Part shown: positions 1 through 8,392 of the stretch, in pieces | Layout: every line of letters begins with the position of its first letter | Position numbering within the stretch: the first letter of the stretch is position 1 | The notes under the pieces: generated by a model | What the model saw: the letters and a program-made list of their open reading frames with translations, nothing else | Told to the model about the DNA's origin: nothing | Databases searched by the model: none | Program-made: the position numbers and the translations under genes | Assembly: GCF_001282725.1 (NCBI RefSeq) | Contig: NZ_LN876586.1 | Location: 949,364-1,005,142, forward strand | Source of the DNA: Inediibacterium massiliense | Lineage (GTDB): Bacteria > Bacillota > Clostridia > Peptostreptococcales > Thermotaleaceae | Direction: 5' to 3' | DNA length: 55,779 nt

Positions 1-497
1 AAATGACTCATTTAAATGAAACATTATATTGCTGTGGAATTGCTTGTTCAGCAGAAGGATACAAAACAAAGGCTGGAAACTATCAAATAGATTTACTTTT
101 AGCAAATGTCTGTAAGCAAAATGTAACAAGATTCCCATATGAAATTACAAGACTTGCAGAAGACATTGCAGGAGGACTTATGGTAACTATGCCATCAGAA
201 AAAGATTTTAAACATCCAGAAATTGGACCAATTTGTGAAAAATATTTTAAAGGTGTGAATATAGTACCAACAGAACACAGAATGAGAATATTAAGATTGA
301 TTGAAAATATGACATTAGGAACAGCAGCAGTAGGATATAGAACAGAATCTATGCATGGAGCAGGTTCACCACAAGCACAAAGAATTATGATTGCAAGACA
401 AGGAAATCTAGCCCATAAAAAAGAATTGGCTAAAAAAATAGCAAGAATAGATGAAGAAGCTATTGCACAAAGAGAAGCAGCAGCTTCACAAAAATAA
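1..497 (+). CDS. abfD: 4-hydroxybutyryl-CoA dehydratase / vinylacetyl-CoA isomerase, C-terminal part
   Basis: The gene is cut by the left edge of the window; only about the last 165 residues are present, and the ATG at base 3 is internal, not the start. The enzyme dehydrates 4-hydroxybutyryl-CoA to crotonyl-CoA using FAD and a [4Fe-4S] cluster. The visible part begins MTHLNETLYCCG, where His and Cys are seven residues apart, matching the spacing of the known cluster ligands His292 and Cys299 of the Clostridium aminobutyricum enzyme. It ends in a charged Ala/Glu/Lys tail. abfT and 4hbd lie downstream on the same strand, which agrees with the pathway. The other two cluster ligands lie outside the window. 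Confidence 0.93.
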   Translation, partial: MTHLNETLYCCGIACSAEGYKTKAGNYQIDLLLANVCKQNVTRFPYEITRLAEDIAGGLMVTMPSEKDFKHPEIGPICEKYFKGVNIVPTEHRMRILRLIENMTLGTAAVGYRTESMHGAGSPQAQRIMIARQGNLAHKKELAKKIARIDEEAIAQREAAASQK

Positions 498-502
498 TTA
501 TA

Positions 503-520
503 GGGGTGGGATTCCACCCC
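503..520 (+). terminator. Intercistronic GC-rich hairpin after abfD
   Basis: GGGGTGG and CCACCCC pair over a 4-base loop six bases after the abfD stop. No T-run follows, so it is more likely an mRNA 3'-end stabiliser or partial attenuator inside the operon than a full terminator. Confidence 0.4.
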
Positions 521-543
521 TAATTACTCAATGGAGGGATAGC

Positions 544-822
544 ATGTTTGAAGAAGTACAAAAAGTAATAGATACAAAAATTAGACCAAAGCTTATGAAG
601 CATTATGGAGACATAAAGTTGATTGGAGTAAAGGATCAAATTGTAGAAGTAAAGCTTTTAGGTGCTTGTGGTAGCTGTCCTTCAGCAAAAATTACTCTTG
701 AAGAAATTGTTTTAGCAGATTTACAAGAAGAAATTCCTACAATCAAAGAAGTTCATCTTGTTCATGAAATGAGTCAAGATCTTATTGATATGGCTAAGAA
801 GATATTAAACAAAAAAAGGTAA
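544..822 (+). CDS. NifU C-terminal-domain-like Fe-S scaffold protein
   Basis: A 92-residue protein made only of the NifU C-terminal (Nfu) domain. It carries the CxxC motif in GACGSCPSAKITLE at about residues 42-45, which in this family binds or transfers an Fe-S cluster. I chose ATG 544 because GGAGGG at 533-538 sits just before it; an in-frame ATG at 451 would overlap abfD and has no ribosome binding site. Its place between abfD and abfT suggests it supplies or repairs the oxygen-sensitive cluster of AbfD. That role is inferred; the fold assignment is firm. Confidence 0.85.
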   Translation: MFEEVQKVIDTKIRPKLMKHYGDIKLIGVKDQIVEVKLLGACGSCPSAKITLEEIVLADLQEEIPTIKEVHLVHEMSQDLIDMAKKILNKKR

Positions 823-833
823 GGAGAGTTGGT

Positions 834-1115
834 TTGAAAGTAGGAGTAAAATTTTGTGGAGGATGCAATCCTAGATATGAAAGAAGAAAATTTTTAGAAG
901 AAATTGCAAATCATTTTAAGGGACATATTCTTTTTGAAATGACAAAGGAACAAGAAATATATGATGTATTACTAGTTATAGGGGGATGCAGTAATTGTTG
1001 TGCAAATTATCAAAATCTTCGGTATAAGAAAGAGGTTCTTTTTAGTAAAAATAAAGAAGATCAAAAACAGATCATTGAAGAAATTTACAATATATATAGG
1101 GATTACTACGAATAG
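834..1115 (+). CDS. Small CGGC-motif protein of the 4-hydroxybutyrate operon
   Basis: A 93-residue protein starting at TTG 834 with AAGGAGAG just upstream. It has FCGGCNPRYER near the N-terminus (Cys 8 and Cys 11) and a second cysteine group, GGCSNCC, at about residues 50-56. The cysteine pairs suggest a metal or Fe-S site or a thiol redox role. It starts 11 bases after the NifU-like gene and ends just before abfT, so it is part of the operon. I do not recognise a named family; a helper for AbfD cluster assembly is a guess from position. Confidence 0.7.
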   Translation: MKVGVKFCGGCNPRYERRKFLEEIANHFKGHILFEMTKEQEIYDVLLVIGGCSNCCANYQNLRYKKEVLFSKNKEDQKQIIEEIYNIYRDYYE

Positions 1116-1129
1116 AAAGGGTGGATAGG

Positions 1130-2434
1130 ATGGATTGGAAAGAAATTTATAAATCTAAATTAACCACATCAGAAGAAGCTGTAAAAAAAATAAAATCAAA
1201 AGATCGAGTAGTAATAGGCCATGCAGTAGGCGAACCTCAAAGATTGATAGAAGCCATGGTAAAAAATAAAGATCAATATGAAGATGTAGAGCTTGTTCAT
1301 ATGGTAGCTATGGGAAAAGGAGAATATACACATCCTGAAATGGCACCTCATTTTAGACACAATGCATTGTTTGTAGGAGGATCTACTCGTGGGGCAGTTG
1401 CAGAAGCTAGAGCTGATTACACACCTTGTTTTTTTACAGAAATTCCAAGACTGTTTAAAGATGAATATTTACCTGTAGATGTAGCTATGGTCCAACTTAG
1501 TAGACCGGATGAACATGGGTATTGTAGCTTCGGAGTTTCTAATGATTATACAAAACCTGCAACAGAATGTGCAAAAATAGTGATTGCAGAAGTCAATGAT
1601 CATATGCCAAGAACTATGGGAGATTCTTTTATACATGTGTCTGATTTAGATTATATTGTTGAAACTTCTTATCCAATTATTGAATTAAATCCTCCGAAGA
1701 TTGGAGATGTGGAAAAAGCAATAGGAGAAAATTGTGCTACTTTGGTTGAAGATGGAGCTACTCTTCAATTGGGGATTGGAGCCATTCCTGATGCAGTACT
1801 TTTATTTTTAAAAGATAAAAAGGATTTAGGAATTCATTCAGAAATGTTTTCTGATGGAGTAGTAGAGTTGGTAGAATCTGGAGTGATTAACAATAAAAGA
1901 AAAACTTTACACAAAGGTAAAATGGTGGTAACCTTTTTGATGGGAACACAAAGACTTTATGATTTTGTAAACAATAATCCTAGTGTAGAATTGTATCCTG
2001 TAGATTATGTAAACAATCCTTATGTGATTATGCAAAATGAAAAAATGATTTCTATTAACTCTTGTATTCAAGTAGATTTAATGGGTCAAGTAGTCTCTGA
2101 AACCATAGGATTAAAACAATTTAGTGGTGTAGGAGGCCAAGTAGATTATGTAAGAGGAGCGAGCATGTCAAAGGGAGGAAAATCTATTATTGCCATTCCA
2201 TCTACTGCGTCAAAAGGAAAGGTATCTAGAATTGTGCCCCTCATAGATGAAGGATCAGCTGTAACCACTTCTAGAAATGATGTTCACTATGTTGTTACAG
2301 AATATGGTATTGCTAATTTAAGAGGAAAAACATTAAAAGAAAGAGGAAGAGCGCTCATTCAAATTGCTCATCCAGATTTTAGACCGATGCTTATAAAAGA
2401 GTGGGAAAGAAGATTTTGCACTAAATTTGAATAA
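1130..2434 (+). CDS. abfT: 4-hydroxybutyrate CoA-transferase
   Basis: A 434-residue member of the Cat1/Cat2/AbfT family I CoA-transferases. It moves CoA from acetyl-CoA to 4-hydroxybutyrate and so makes the substrate of AbfD. The catalytic glutamate is in GIHSEMFSDG (about residue 240), and the GIGAIPDAV and FSGVGGQVDYVRGAS motifs of the family are present. The N-terminus MDWKEIYKSK matches that of characterised AbfT, so I chose ATG 1130 over GTG 1121; AAAGGGTGG at 1116-1124 is correctly spaced for the ATG. It lies 21 bases before 4hbd. Confidence 0.95.
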   Translation: MDWKEIYKSKLTTSEEAVKKIKSKDRVVIGHAVGEPQRLIEAMVKNKDQYEDVELVHMVAMGKGEYTHPEMAPHFRHNALFVGGSTRGAVAEARADYTPCFFTEIPRLFKDEYLPVDVAMVQLSRPDEHGYCSFGVSNDYTKPATECAKIVIAEVNDHMPRTMGDSFIHVSDLDYIVETSYPIIELNPPKIGDVEKAIGENCATLVEDGATLQLGIGAIPDAVLLFLKDKKDLGIHSEMFSDGVVELVESGVINNKRKTLHKGKMVVTFLMGTQRLYDFVNNNPSVELYPVDYVNNPYVIMQNEKMISINSCIQVDLMGQVVSETIGLKQFSGVGGQVDYVRGASMSKGGKSIIAIPSTASKGKVSRIVPLIDEGSAVTTSRNDVHYVVTEYGIANLRGKTLKERGRALIQIAHPDFRPMLIKEWERRFCTKFE

Positions 2435-2455
2435 ACATGAGAAAGGGTGGATTCA

Positions 2456-3571
2456 ATGCAATTTTTTAAACTGCCAACAGTCATTCATCAATTTGATGAT
2501 TTTAAAAGTTTTGCGCAAGAGTTTGAAATTGGAAAAGGAGATTTGGTACTTACCCATCAGTTTTTATATGACCCTTATATGAATGATTTAAAATTAGATG
2601 CAGATTTTTTAATGCAAGAAAAGTATGGTTTAGGAGAGCCTTCTGATGAGATGATTGACTCTATATTAAAAGAAGTAGTAGGAAAAGAATACAAAAGAAT
2701 TTTCGCAATAGGCGGAGGAACGATCATTGATATTGCAAAGCTTTTAATATTTAAAGATGGAACAAATGCACTAGATATGTTTGAAAAAAAGATAGATTTT
2801 ATAAAAGATAAAAAGTTGATTATTGTTCCTACTACCTGTGGAACAGGTAGTGAAGTAACAAATATATCCATTGCAGAAATAAAATCCAAACAAACAAAAA
2901 TGGGTCTTGCCATTGATGAATTGTATGCAGATTGTGCAGTACTCATTCCAGAACTTATAAAAGGCCTTCCATATAAATTTTTTGTATATAGTTCTATTGA
3001 TGCATTGATTCATGCTGTAGAAGCTTATGTGTCTCCTAAAGCCAATCCTTTTACAGAAATGTTTAGTGTAAAAGCTATTGAAATGATTTTAGATGGATAT
3101 GAAAAAATAATAGAAAATGGAGAAGAATATCGTCTCAATTTATTAAAAGAGTTTGCTATTGCTAGTAATTATGCAGGAATTGCTTTTGGAAATGCTGGAG
3201 TAGGAGCTGTTCATGCCCTATCTTATCCATTAGGTGGAACTTATCATGTTCCTCATGGAGAAGCAAATTATCAGTTTTTTACAGAAGTATTTAAGACTTA
3301 TAATAGACTTTGTCCAGATGGAAAAATTAAGAAACTTAATGCGTTTTTAGGAAGTATTTTAGGGGTAAATGAAGATGAAGTATATCAAAGCTTAGAAAAC
3401 ATACTAGGAAATCTTTTAAAAAGAAATCCTTTAAAAGCATATGGGATGAAAGAAGAAGAAATAGAAGAATTTACAGATAGTGTATTAGAAAAGCAACAAA
3501 GACTTTTAGCCAACAATTATGTACAGCTCTCAAGAGAAGAAATAAGAGATATTTATAAACGTCTTTATTAA
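2456..3571 (+). CDS. 4hbd: NAD-dependent 4-hydroxybutyrate dehydrogenase
   Basis: A 371-residue iron-containing (group III) alcohol dehydrogenase that reduces succinate semialdehyde to 4-hydroxybutyrate. GGGTIIDIAK and PTTCGTGSEVT form the nucleotide site, and the metal ligands lie around DALIHAVEAY and HALSYPLGGTYHVPHGEAN. It agrees closely along its length with the Clostridium kluyveri enzyme as I remember it. ATG 2456 is preferred over GTG 2447 because AAAGGGTGG at 2442-2450 is spaced for the ATG and because the protein then begins MQFFKL. It is the last gene of the operon and is followed by a strong terminator. Confidence 0.95.
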   Translation: MQFFKLPTVIHQFDDFKSFAQEFEIGKGDLVLTHQFLYDPYMNDLKLDADFLMQEKYGLGEPSDEMIDSILKEVVGKEYKRIFAIGGGTIIDIAKLLIFKDGTNALDMFEKKIDFIKDKKLIIVPTTCGTGSEVTNISIAEIKSKQTKMGLAIDELYADCAVLIPELIKGLPYKFFVYSSIDALIHAVEAYVSPKANPFTEMFSVKAIEMILDGYEKIIENGEEYRLNLLKEFAIASNYAGIAFGNAGVGAVHALSYPLGGTYHVPHGEANYQFFTEVFKTYNRLCPDGKIKKLNAFLGSILGVNEDEVYQSLENILGNLLKRNPLKAYGMKEEEIEEFTDSVLEKQQRLLANNYVQLSREEIRDIYKRLY

Positions 3572-3574
3572 AAT

Positions 3575-3610
3575 AAAAAAAGCCTTTTTTAAAAGGCTTT
3601 TTTTTGTTTT
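3575..3610 (+). terminator. Rho-independent terminator of the 4-hydroxybutyrate operon
   Basis: AAAAAGCCTTTT and AAAAGGCTTTTT form a hairpin followed by a long T-run, directly after the 4hbd stop codon. Confidence 0.92.
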
Positions 3611-3629
3611 AATAAATATGGTGATGAAA

Positions 3630-4391
3630 ATGAAAAAAAAATATTTAGAAACTCCTTTTTTACCTAAAAAAAATGTACATACTGTTATTGTAGATGGAAG
3701 AATTTCAAAAACTATTGAAAAAAATTTAAAAGATTTAAAAATTCAAATACTTAAAACGCCACATTGTAAAGAACTGTATGATGCTATTTCTTATCATCCA
3801 GATATATTACTTCATCCTGTTACAGGAAAAGACGTAGTTATTGCTCCTAATGTGTATAAAAAAATGGCACCCATATTTCATTCTTTGGGAATTTGCACTT
3901 ATAAAGGAGATACTATTTTAAAAAGGAACTATCCAGAAAATATTGCATATAATATAGGAAGAGTAGGGAAGTTTGCAATTCATAATTTTAAATATACAGA
4001 TCCACTTACTTTTAAACTACTACAAGATAATGAAATAGAATGTATTCATGTAAAACAAGGATATGCCAAATGTTCAATTTGTGTAGTCAATGAAAAAGCA
4101 ATCATTACATCAGACAAAGGAATTGCTAAACAAGTAGAAAAATATGGAATAGATGTTCTTTGGATTCATTCTGGATACATAGATCTTTTTGATCTTAATT
4201 ATGGATTTATCGGAGGTAGTTGTGGGTTTGTGGAATATAATTCTTTAGCTTTTTCTGGAAATTTTAAAAATCATCCAGATGAGAAACGGATTTTTAAATT
4301 TTTAAATGACTATGAAGTGAAGCCTATATTCTTAACAGAACAAGATCCTGTAGATATAGGATCGATTATTCCTATTTTAGAAATGGAATAA
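3630..4391 (+). CDS. Conserved protein, probable pentein-fold (DUF6873-like)
   Basis: About 253 residues, with no signal peptide or membrane segment. The C-terminal part (IGGSCGFVEYNSLAFSGN, then HPDEKRI) resembles clostridial proteins of the DUF6873 group, thought to have the guanidino-modifying-enzyme (pentein) fold; no activity is known to me. Cysteines in KCSICVVNEK and GGSCGF could be functional. I chose ATG 3630 because GGTGAT at 3621-3626 is its best ribosome site; ATG 3618 and ATG 3624 are alternatives. The gene stands alone between the 4hbd terminator and ytxC. Confidence 0.72.
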   Translation: MKKKYLETPFLPKKNVHTVIVDGRISKTIEKNLKDLKIQILKTPHCKELYDAISYHPDILLHPVTGKDVVIAPNVYKKMAPIFHSLGICTYKGDTILKRNYPENIAYNIGRVGKFAIHNFKYTDPLTFKLLQDNEIECIHVKQGYAKCSICVVNEKAIITSDKGIAKQVEKYGIDVLWIHSGYIDLFDLNYGFIGGSCGFVEYNSLAFSGNFKNHPDEKRIFKFLNDYEVKPIFLTEQDPVDIGSIIPILEME

Positions 4392-4476
4392 TAAACAATA
4401 AATGTAATAGGCTATTTTGAATATCACTTCTTATTACACATATACTACTAATACAGTAGGAGAAGGAGTGAAAAAA

Positions 4477-5364
4477 ATGCATTTAATGACAGTTGTACTT
4501 ACTGAATCTTTGAGTTTTGTTCAAAATATATTACATGAACAAATAAAATGTTTAGAAAAATATAAAATACTGATTCAAGAACAAATTGATGAAACAGTGA
4601 ATAATATTGAAATTAAATATATAATAAAATCCAATAATGATGATTTTGAATATATTTTTCAAAAGCATATGGCTAGCACCATAGCTGATGTAATTATGAA
4701 GCATATGGAAGAAAAAATGGTTTATAATATTTTAACCCATGAATATTATTATTTTAGTTTAGGAGAAAGAAAATCTATTGTTGAACATTTTAAAAACATA
4801 AAAGAAGATGAAACTTATGAATGTGAACAAGGGATAAGTGTCTATATTTCTACAAAAGGCAAATTGATGGAAGAAATCATGGACTATTTTAAAGAAAGCA
4901 CCATTTTCAATATAGAAGGATTTGTTCGATTCAGACTTAAAAACTATATAGAAGAATTGAAAATAAAAACAGATCGAGCAGTAGAAGATTTTTTAATGGA
5001 AAAGGAATATAATGAGTTTATAAGACTTTTAAGGTATTTTGTAGAGATTCAAGAATCTAAGATTCATACGGTACATGTTTTGATGAAAGATGGAAAATAT
5101 CATCTATATGATAGCAGAAATATATTGATTCAAAATGAATATCTTGAAGATTTAGCATCAGATATGGCAGAAAAAGATATTAGTTATGATGATTTACTCA
5201 TTAGTTCTTTAATTACATTAGCTCCTAAAAAAATAATACTACATGTTTCTAATAAAATTCATAAAAAAGAAATTATAAGAACCATTCAAAATGTATTTGG
5301 AGATAGAGCATATATTTGCAATGGTTGTGAATTATGTGCATCTCCTCAGGTCAAACAAGAGTAG
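4477..5364 (+). CDS. ytxC: YtxC-like sporulation protein
   Basis: A 295-residue soluble protein matching the YtxC family, a conserved endospore-former protein of unknown biochemical role. Recognisable parts are the middle FNIEGFVRFRLKNY and the C-terminal ICNGCELC pair of cysteines. In Bacillus ytxC lies just upstream of thrS, and the same order is seen here with one gene between. ATG 4477 has GGAGAAGGAGTG upstream; the longer reading from TTG 4417 has no ribosome site. A terminator overlaps the stop codon. Confidence 0.83.
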   Translation: MHLMTVVLTESLSFVQNILHEQIKCLEKYKILIQEQIDETVNNIEIKYIIKSNNDDFEYIFQKHMASTIADVIMKHMEEKMVYNILTHEYYYFSLGERKSIVEHFKNIKEDETYECEQGISVYISTKGKLMEEIMDYFKESTIFNIEGFVRFRLKNYIEELKIKTDRAVEDFLMEKEYNEFIRLLRYFVEIQESKIHTVHVLMKDGKYHLYDSRNILIQNEYLEDLASDMAEKDISYDDLLISSLITLAPKKIILHVSNKIHKKEIIRTIQNVFGDRAYICNGCELCASPQVKQE

Positions 5365-5390
5365 AGAGAATCTCTACTCTTTATAATTTC
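5359..5390 (+). terminator. Terminator of ytxC
   Basis: GAGTAGAGA, loop GAA, TCTCTACTC, then TTTATAATTT. The 5' arm contains the ytxC stop codon. Confidence 0.82.
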
Positions 5391-5391
5391 A

Positions 5392-5420
5392 TTGTACTTC
5401 ATACATACTTATGCTATACT
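5392..5420 (+). promoter_or_regulatory. Sigma-A promoter of the DUF445 gene
   Basis: TTGTAC, 17 bases, TATACT, with an extended -10 (TGC before TATACT). It lies 48 bases before the start codon. Confidence 0.75.
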
Positions 5421-5467
5421 AAATATCAAATTATAATACAAAAGATAAAATATAGAGGTGAAAGCAG

Positions 5468-6070
5468 TTGTTTTGGACTAAGTTATTCGTTTTAGTAGCA
5501 GTGGGAGCTTTGATTGGATGGATTACAAATATTTTGGCCATTAAATTTATATTTAGACCCTTATATCCTATTGAAATCCCTTTTCTTCATATAAAAATTC
5601 AAGGATTGATTCCAAAAAGAAAAAAAGAACTTGCAAAAAGTGTAGGAGAAGTAGTAGAAAATGAATTATTATCTATGAGAGAAATTATAGATAAGTTTAT
5701 TGAAACAGAAAACAAAAGTGAAATCATTTTCGCGATAAAGAGAAAAATTGGCAAGCTTGTAGAAGGAAAGCTTCCGGCATTTATTCCATCTACTTTTAAA
5801 GGAATAATACAAGATTATATCAATGACATTATTGATCAAGAAGCTGAAAATGTCATTACAGAACTAACAGAGAAAATGATTCATAAAGCTACAGAAACCA
5901 TAAAAATTTCAGATCTAGTAGAAGAAAAAGTAAATCATTTTGAATTAGAAAAATTAGAAGAAATTGTATTAACTATTGCCAAGAAGGAACTCAAACATAT
6001 AGAAATTTTAGGAGGCATTTTAGGAGGTATAATAGGTTTATTACAAGGAGTAGTAGTATTATTAGTTTAA
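5468..6070 (+). CDS. DUF445 family membrane protein
   Basis: A 200-residue protein with an N-terminal membrane helix (about residues 5-28), the family motif GWITNILAIKFIFRP, a long Lys/Glu-rich helical middle and a second membrane helix at the C-terminus (GGILGGIIGLLQGVVVLLV). DUF445 proteins (YheB-like) are usually longer, 370-400 residues; this is a short version that keeps both anchors. The start is TTG 5468 with GAGGTG six bases upstream. It has its own promoter and is followed by the thrS promoter. The molecular role is unknown. Confidence 0.8.
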   Translation: MFWTKLFVLVAVGALIGWITNILAIKFIFRPLYPIEIPFLHIKIQGLIPKRKKELAKSVGEVVENELLSMREIIDKFIETENKSEIIFAIKRKIGKLVEGKLPAFIPSTFKGIIQDYINDIIDQEAENVITELTEKMIHKATETIKISDLVEEKVNHFELEKLEEIVLTIAKKELKHIEILGGILGGIIGLLQGVVVLLV

Positions 6071-6106
6071 AAATTTGTATAAAATTTGAAAAATTGAACA
6101 AACTTA

Positions 6107-6135
6107 TTGACAAGTATAGAAATTATTCTTATAAT
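6107..6135 (+). promoter_or_regulatory. Sigma-A promoter of the thrS T-box transcript
   Basis: TTGACA, exactly 17 bases, TATAAT: a full consensus match. The predicted start of transcription is near 6142, at the front of the T-box leader. Confidence 0.9.
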
Positions 6136-6141
6136 AAAACA

Positions 6142-6400
6142 AAGTCAAAAATAAAAAGCAATGAAAAAGGAAGAGTATCATAATACCAGTCACTAGAGAG
6201 AGAATGTCATTGGCTGAAAGCATTCTTAGATTAGGATATGAGAAAACTACCTTTGAGCTGTACCTGAGTAGCTTTTGCAAAAAGGATTCCGTTAGACAGC
6301 GTTAATGTCATAGAGTGGATTATTTCAATTTGGGTGGAACCGCGAGAGAACTCTCCCGTCCTAAAGCTTTTGCTTTTGGACGGGAGTTTTTGTTTTTATT
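6142..6400 (+). promoter_or_regulatory. T-box riboswitch of thrS
   Basis: The leader holds the conserved T-box sequence GGGTGGAACCGCG at 6332-6344. A terminator follows: CTCCCGTCC (6353-6361) pairs with GGACGGGAG (6378-6386), then a T-run. The AGTA element of stem I is near 6174. Candidate threonine specifier codons ACT (6246-6248) and ACC (6249-6251) are adjacent; ACT is followed by the usual purine. Uncharged tRNA-Thr would stabilise the antiterminator and switch on thrS. Confidence 0.93.
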
Positions 6401-6439
6401 AAAAATTATTTTATATAGAATCAATGGGGAGGTATAGAT

Positions 6440-8353
6440 ATGGAATTGGTAAAAATTCAATTAAAAGATGGATCTGTAAAAGAAGTAAATAAGGGAGTGT
6501 CAGTTTTAGACATTGCAAAAGAAATTAGTGGAAGACTTGCAAAGGAAGCGGTGGCAGGAGAAGTAAACAATAAGGTAGTAGATCTATCTTATGAAATTCA
6601 TGAAGATGTAGAGTTAAATATTTTAAAATTTGAAGATGAAAAAGGAAAAGATGTTTTTAGACATACAAGCTCTCATATGATGGCTCAAGCAGTAAAAAGA
6701 TTATTTCCTAATACAAAGCTTGCTATAGGACCTGCTATTGAAAACGGATTTTACTATGATTTTGATTCAGAACATAGATTTACAGAGGATGATTTTGAAA
6801 AAATTGAAAAAGAAATGAAAAAAATTGCTTCAGAAAATTTAAACTTAGAAAGATTTGAACTTCCTAGAGAGGAAGCAATGAAATATATGGAGGGAAAAGG
6901 AGAAGAATATAAGGTTGAATTAATCAAAGATCTTCCAGAGGATGCCATTATTTCTTTTTATAAGCAAGGAGATTTTGTAGATCTTTGTGCAGGACCTCAT
7001 CTTCTTTCAACAAAGAGTGTGAAGGCAGTAAAAATTCTAAGCGTTGCAGGTGCTTATTGGCGTGGAGATGAAAATAAGCCAATGCTTCAAAGAATCTATG
7101 CTACATCTTTTCCAAAACAAAAAGAATTAGAAGAATATATTCATAGATTAGAAGAAGCTAAAAAAAGAGATCATAGAAAATTAGGAAAAGAATTAGATTT
7201 ATTTAGCCTTCAAGAAGAAGGACCGGGATTTCCATTTTTCCATGCAAAAGGTATGGTTATTAGAAATACACTAGAAGATTTTTGGAGAAGAGAGCATATA
7301 AAAAGAGGATATGATGAAGTAAAAACTCCTATTATTTTAAATGAACAATTATGGCATACTTCAGGACATTGGGATCACTATAAAGAAAATATGTATTTTA
7401 CTCAAATAGATGGAATGGATTATGCAGTAAAACCAATGAACTGTCCAGGTGGAATGCTTATTTATAAAACAAAAATGCATAGCTATAGAGATTTTCCAAT
7501 GAGAGTGGCAGAGCTTGGTCTTGTTCATAGACATGAGTTATCAGGAGCACTACATGGATTGATGAGAGTAAGAAACTTTACGCAAGATGATGCGCATATT
7601 TATATGCTTCCTGAACAAATAAAAGATGAAATAAAAGGAGTTATTGATTTTACAGATTATTTATATAGCATATTTGGATTCAAATATCATATTGAATTAT
7701 CTACAAGACCTGAAGATTCAATGGGATCAGATGAAGAGTGGGAAATGGCTACAAATGCTTTAAGAGAGGCTCTAGAAGAAAAAGGAATTTCTTACAAGCT
7801 TAATGAAGGAGATGGAGCTTTTTACGGACCTAAAATAGATTTTCATTTAGAAGATTGTATAGGAAGAACATGGCAATGTGGAACGATTCAATTAGATTTC
7901 CAAATGCCTCAAAGATTTGATTTAACTTATATAGGAAAAGATGGTGAAAAACATAGACCAATTATGCTTCATAGAACCATCTTTGGAAGTATTGAAAGAT
8001 TCATAGGAATTTTAATTGAAAATTTTGCAGGAAAGTTTCCAACATGGATTGCACCTGTACAAGTGAAAATTCTTCCAATTGCAGATAAGTATATGGAATA
8101 TGCACAAAAAGTTGCAGATGGGTTGAAACAAAAAGAAATAAGAATAGAGCTAGATGATAGAAACGAAAAAATAGGATATAAGATTCGTGAAGCTCAACTT
8201 CAAAAGATTCCTTATATGATTATTGTAGGAGAAAAAGAAGAGGCAGCAGGGGAAATATCTGTTCGTTCTAGAGATCATGGGGAATTAGGAAATCAAAAAA
8301 TAGAAGATTTTATTCAAAAAGTAGAAGAAGAAATTAAAAATAAAACATTATAA
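6440..8353 (+). CDS. thrS: Threonyl-tRNA synthetase
   Basis: A 637-residue class II aminoacyl-tRNA synthetase, normal length for bacteria. In order: a TGS domain (1-62), the editing domain with HTSSH at 75-79 and CAGPHLL, the class II catalytic core with NCPGGM, HRHELSGAL and LHRTIFGS (the zinc-binding Cys and two His of the active site), and the anticodon-binding domain from about residue 535. ATG 6440 follows GGGGAGG at good spacing. Expression should respond to tRNA-Thr charging through the leader. Confidence 0.98.
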   Translation: MELVKIQLKDGSVKEVNKGVSVLDIAKEISGRLAKEAVAGEVNNKVVDLSYEIHEDVELNILKFEDEKGKDVFRHTSSHMMAQAVKRLFPNTKLAIGPAIENGFYYDFDSEHRFTEDDFEKIEKEMKKIASENLNLERFELPREEAMKYMEGKGEEYKVELIKDLPEDAIISFYKQGDFVDLCAGPHLLSTKSVKAVKILSVAGAYWRGDENKPMLQRIYATSFPKQKELEEYIHRLEEAKKRDHRKLGKELDLFSLQEEGPGFPFFHAKGMVIRNTLEDFWRREHIKRGYDEVKTPIILNEQLWHTSGHWDHYKENMYFTQIDGMDYAVKPMNCPGGMLIYKTKMHSYRDFPMRVAELGLVHRHELSGALHGLMRVRNFTQDDAHIYMLPEQIKDEIKGVIDFTDYLYSIFGFKYHIELSTRPEDSMGSDEEWEMATNALREALEEKGISYKLNEGDGAFYGPKIDFHLEDCIGRTWQCGTIQLDFQMPQRFDLTYIGKDGEKHRPIMLHRTIFGSIERFIGILIENFAGKFPTWIAPVQVKILPIADKYMEYAQKVADGLKQKEIRIELDDRNEKIGYKIREAQLQKIPYMIIVGEKEEAAGEISVRSRDHGELGNQKIEDFIQKVEEEIKNKTL

Positions 8354-8357
8354 AATA

Positions 8358-8392
8358 TAAAAAAGAGGACATATGTATTGTCCTCTTTTTTA
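8358..8392. terminator. Bidirectional terminator between thrS and the FtsH-like gene
   Basis: AAAAAAGAGGACA and TGTCCTCTTTTTT flank a 7-base loop. Both strands end in a T-run, as expected between convergent genes. Confidence 0.9.
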
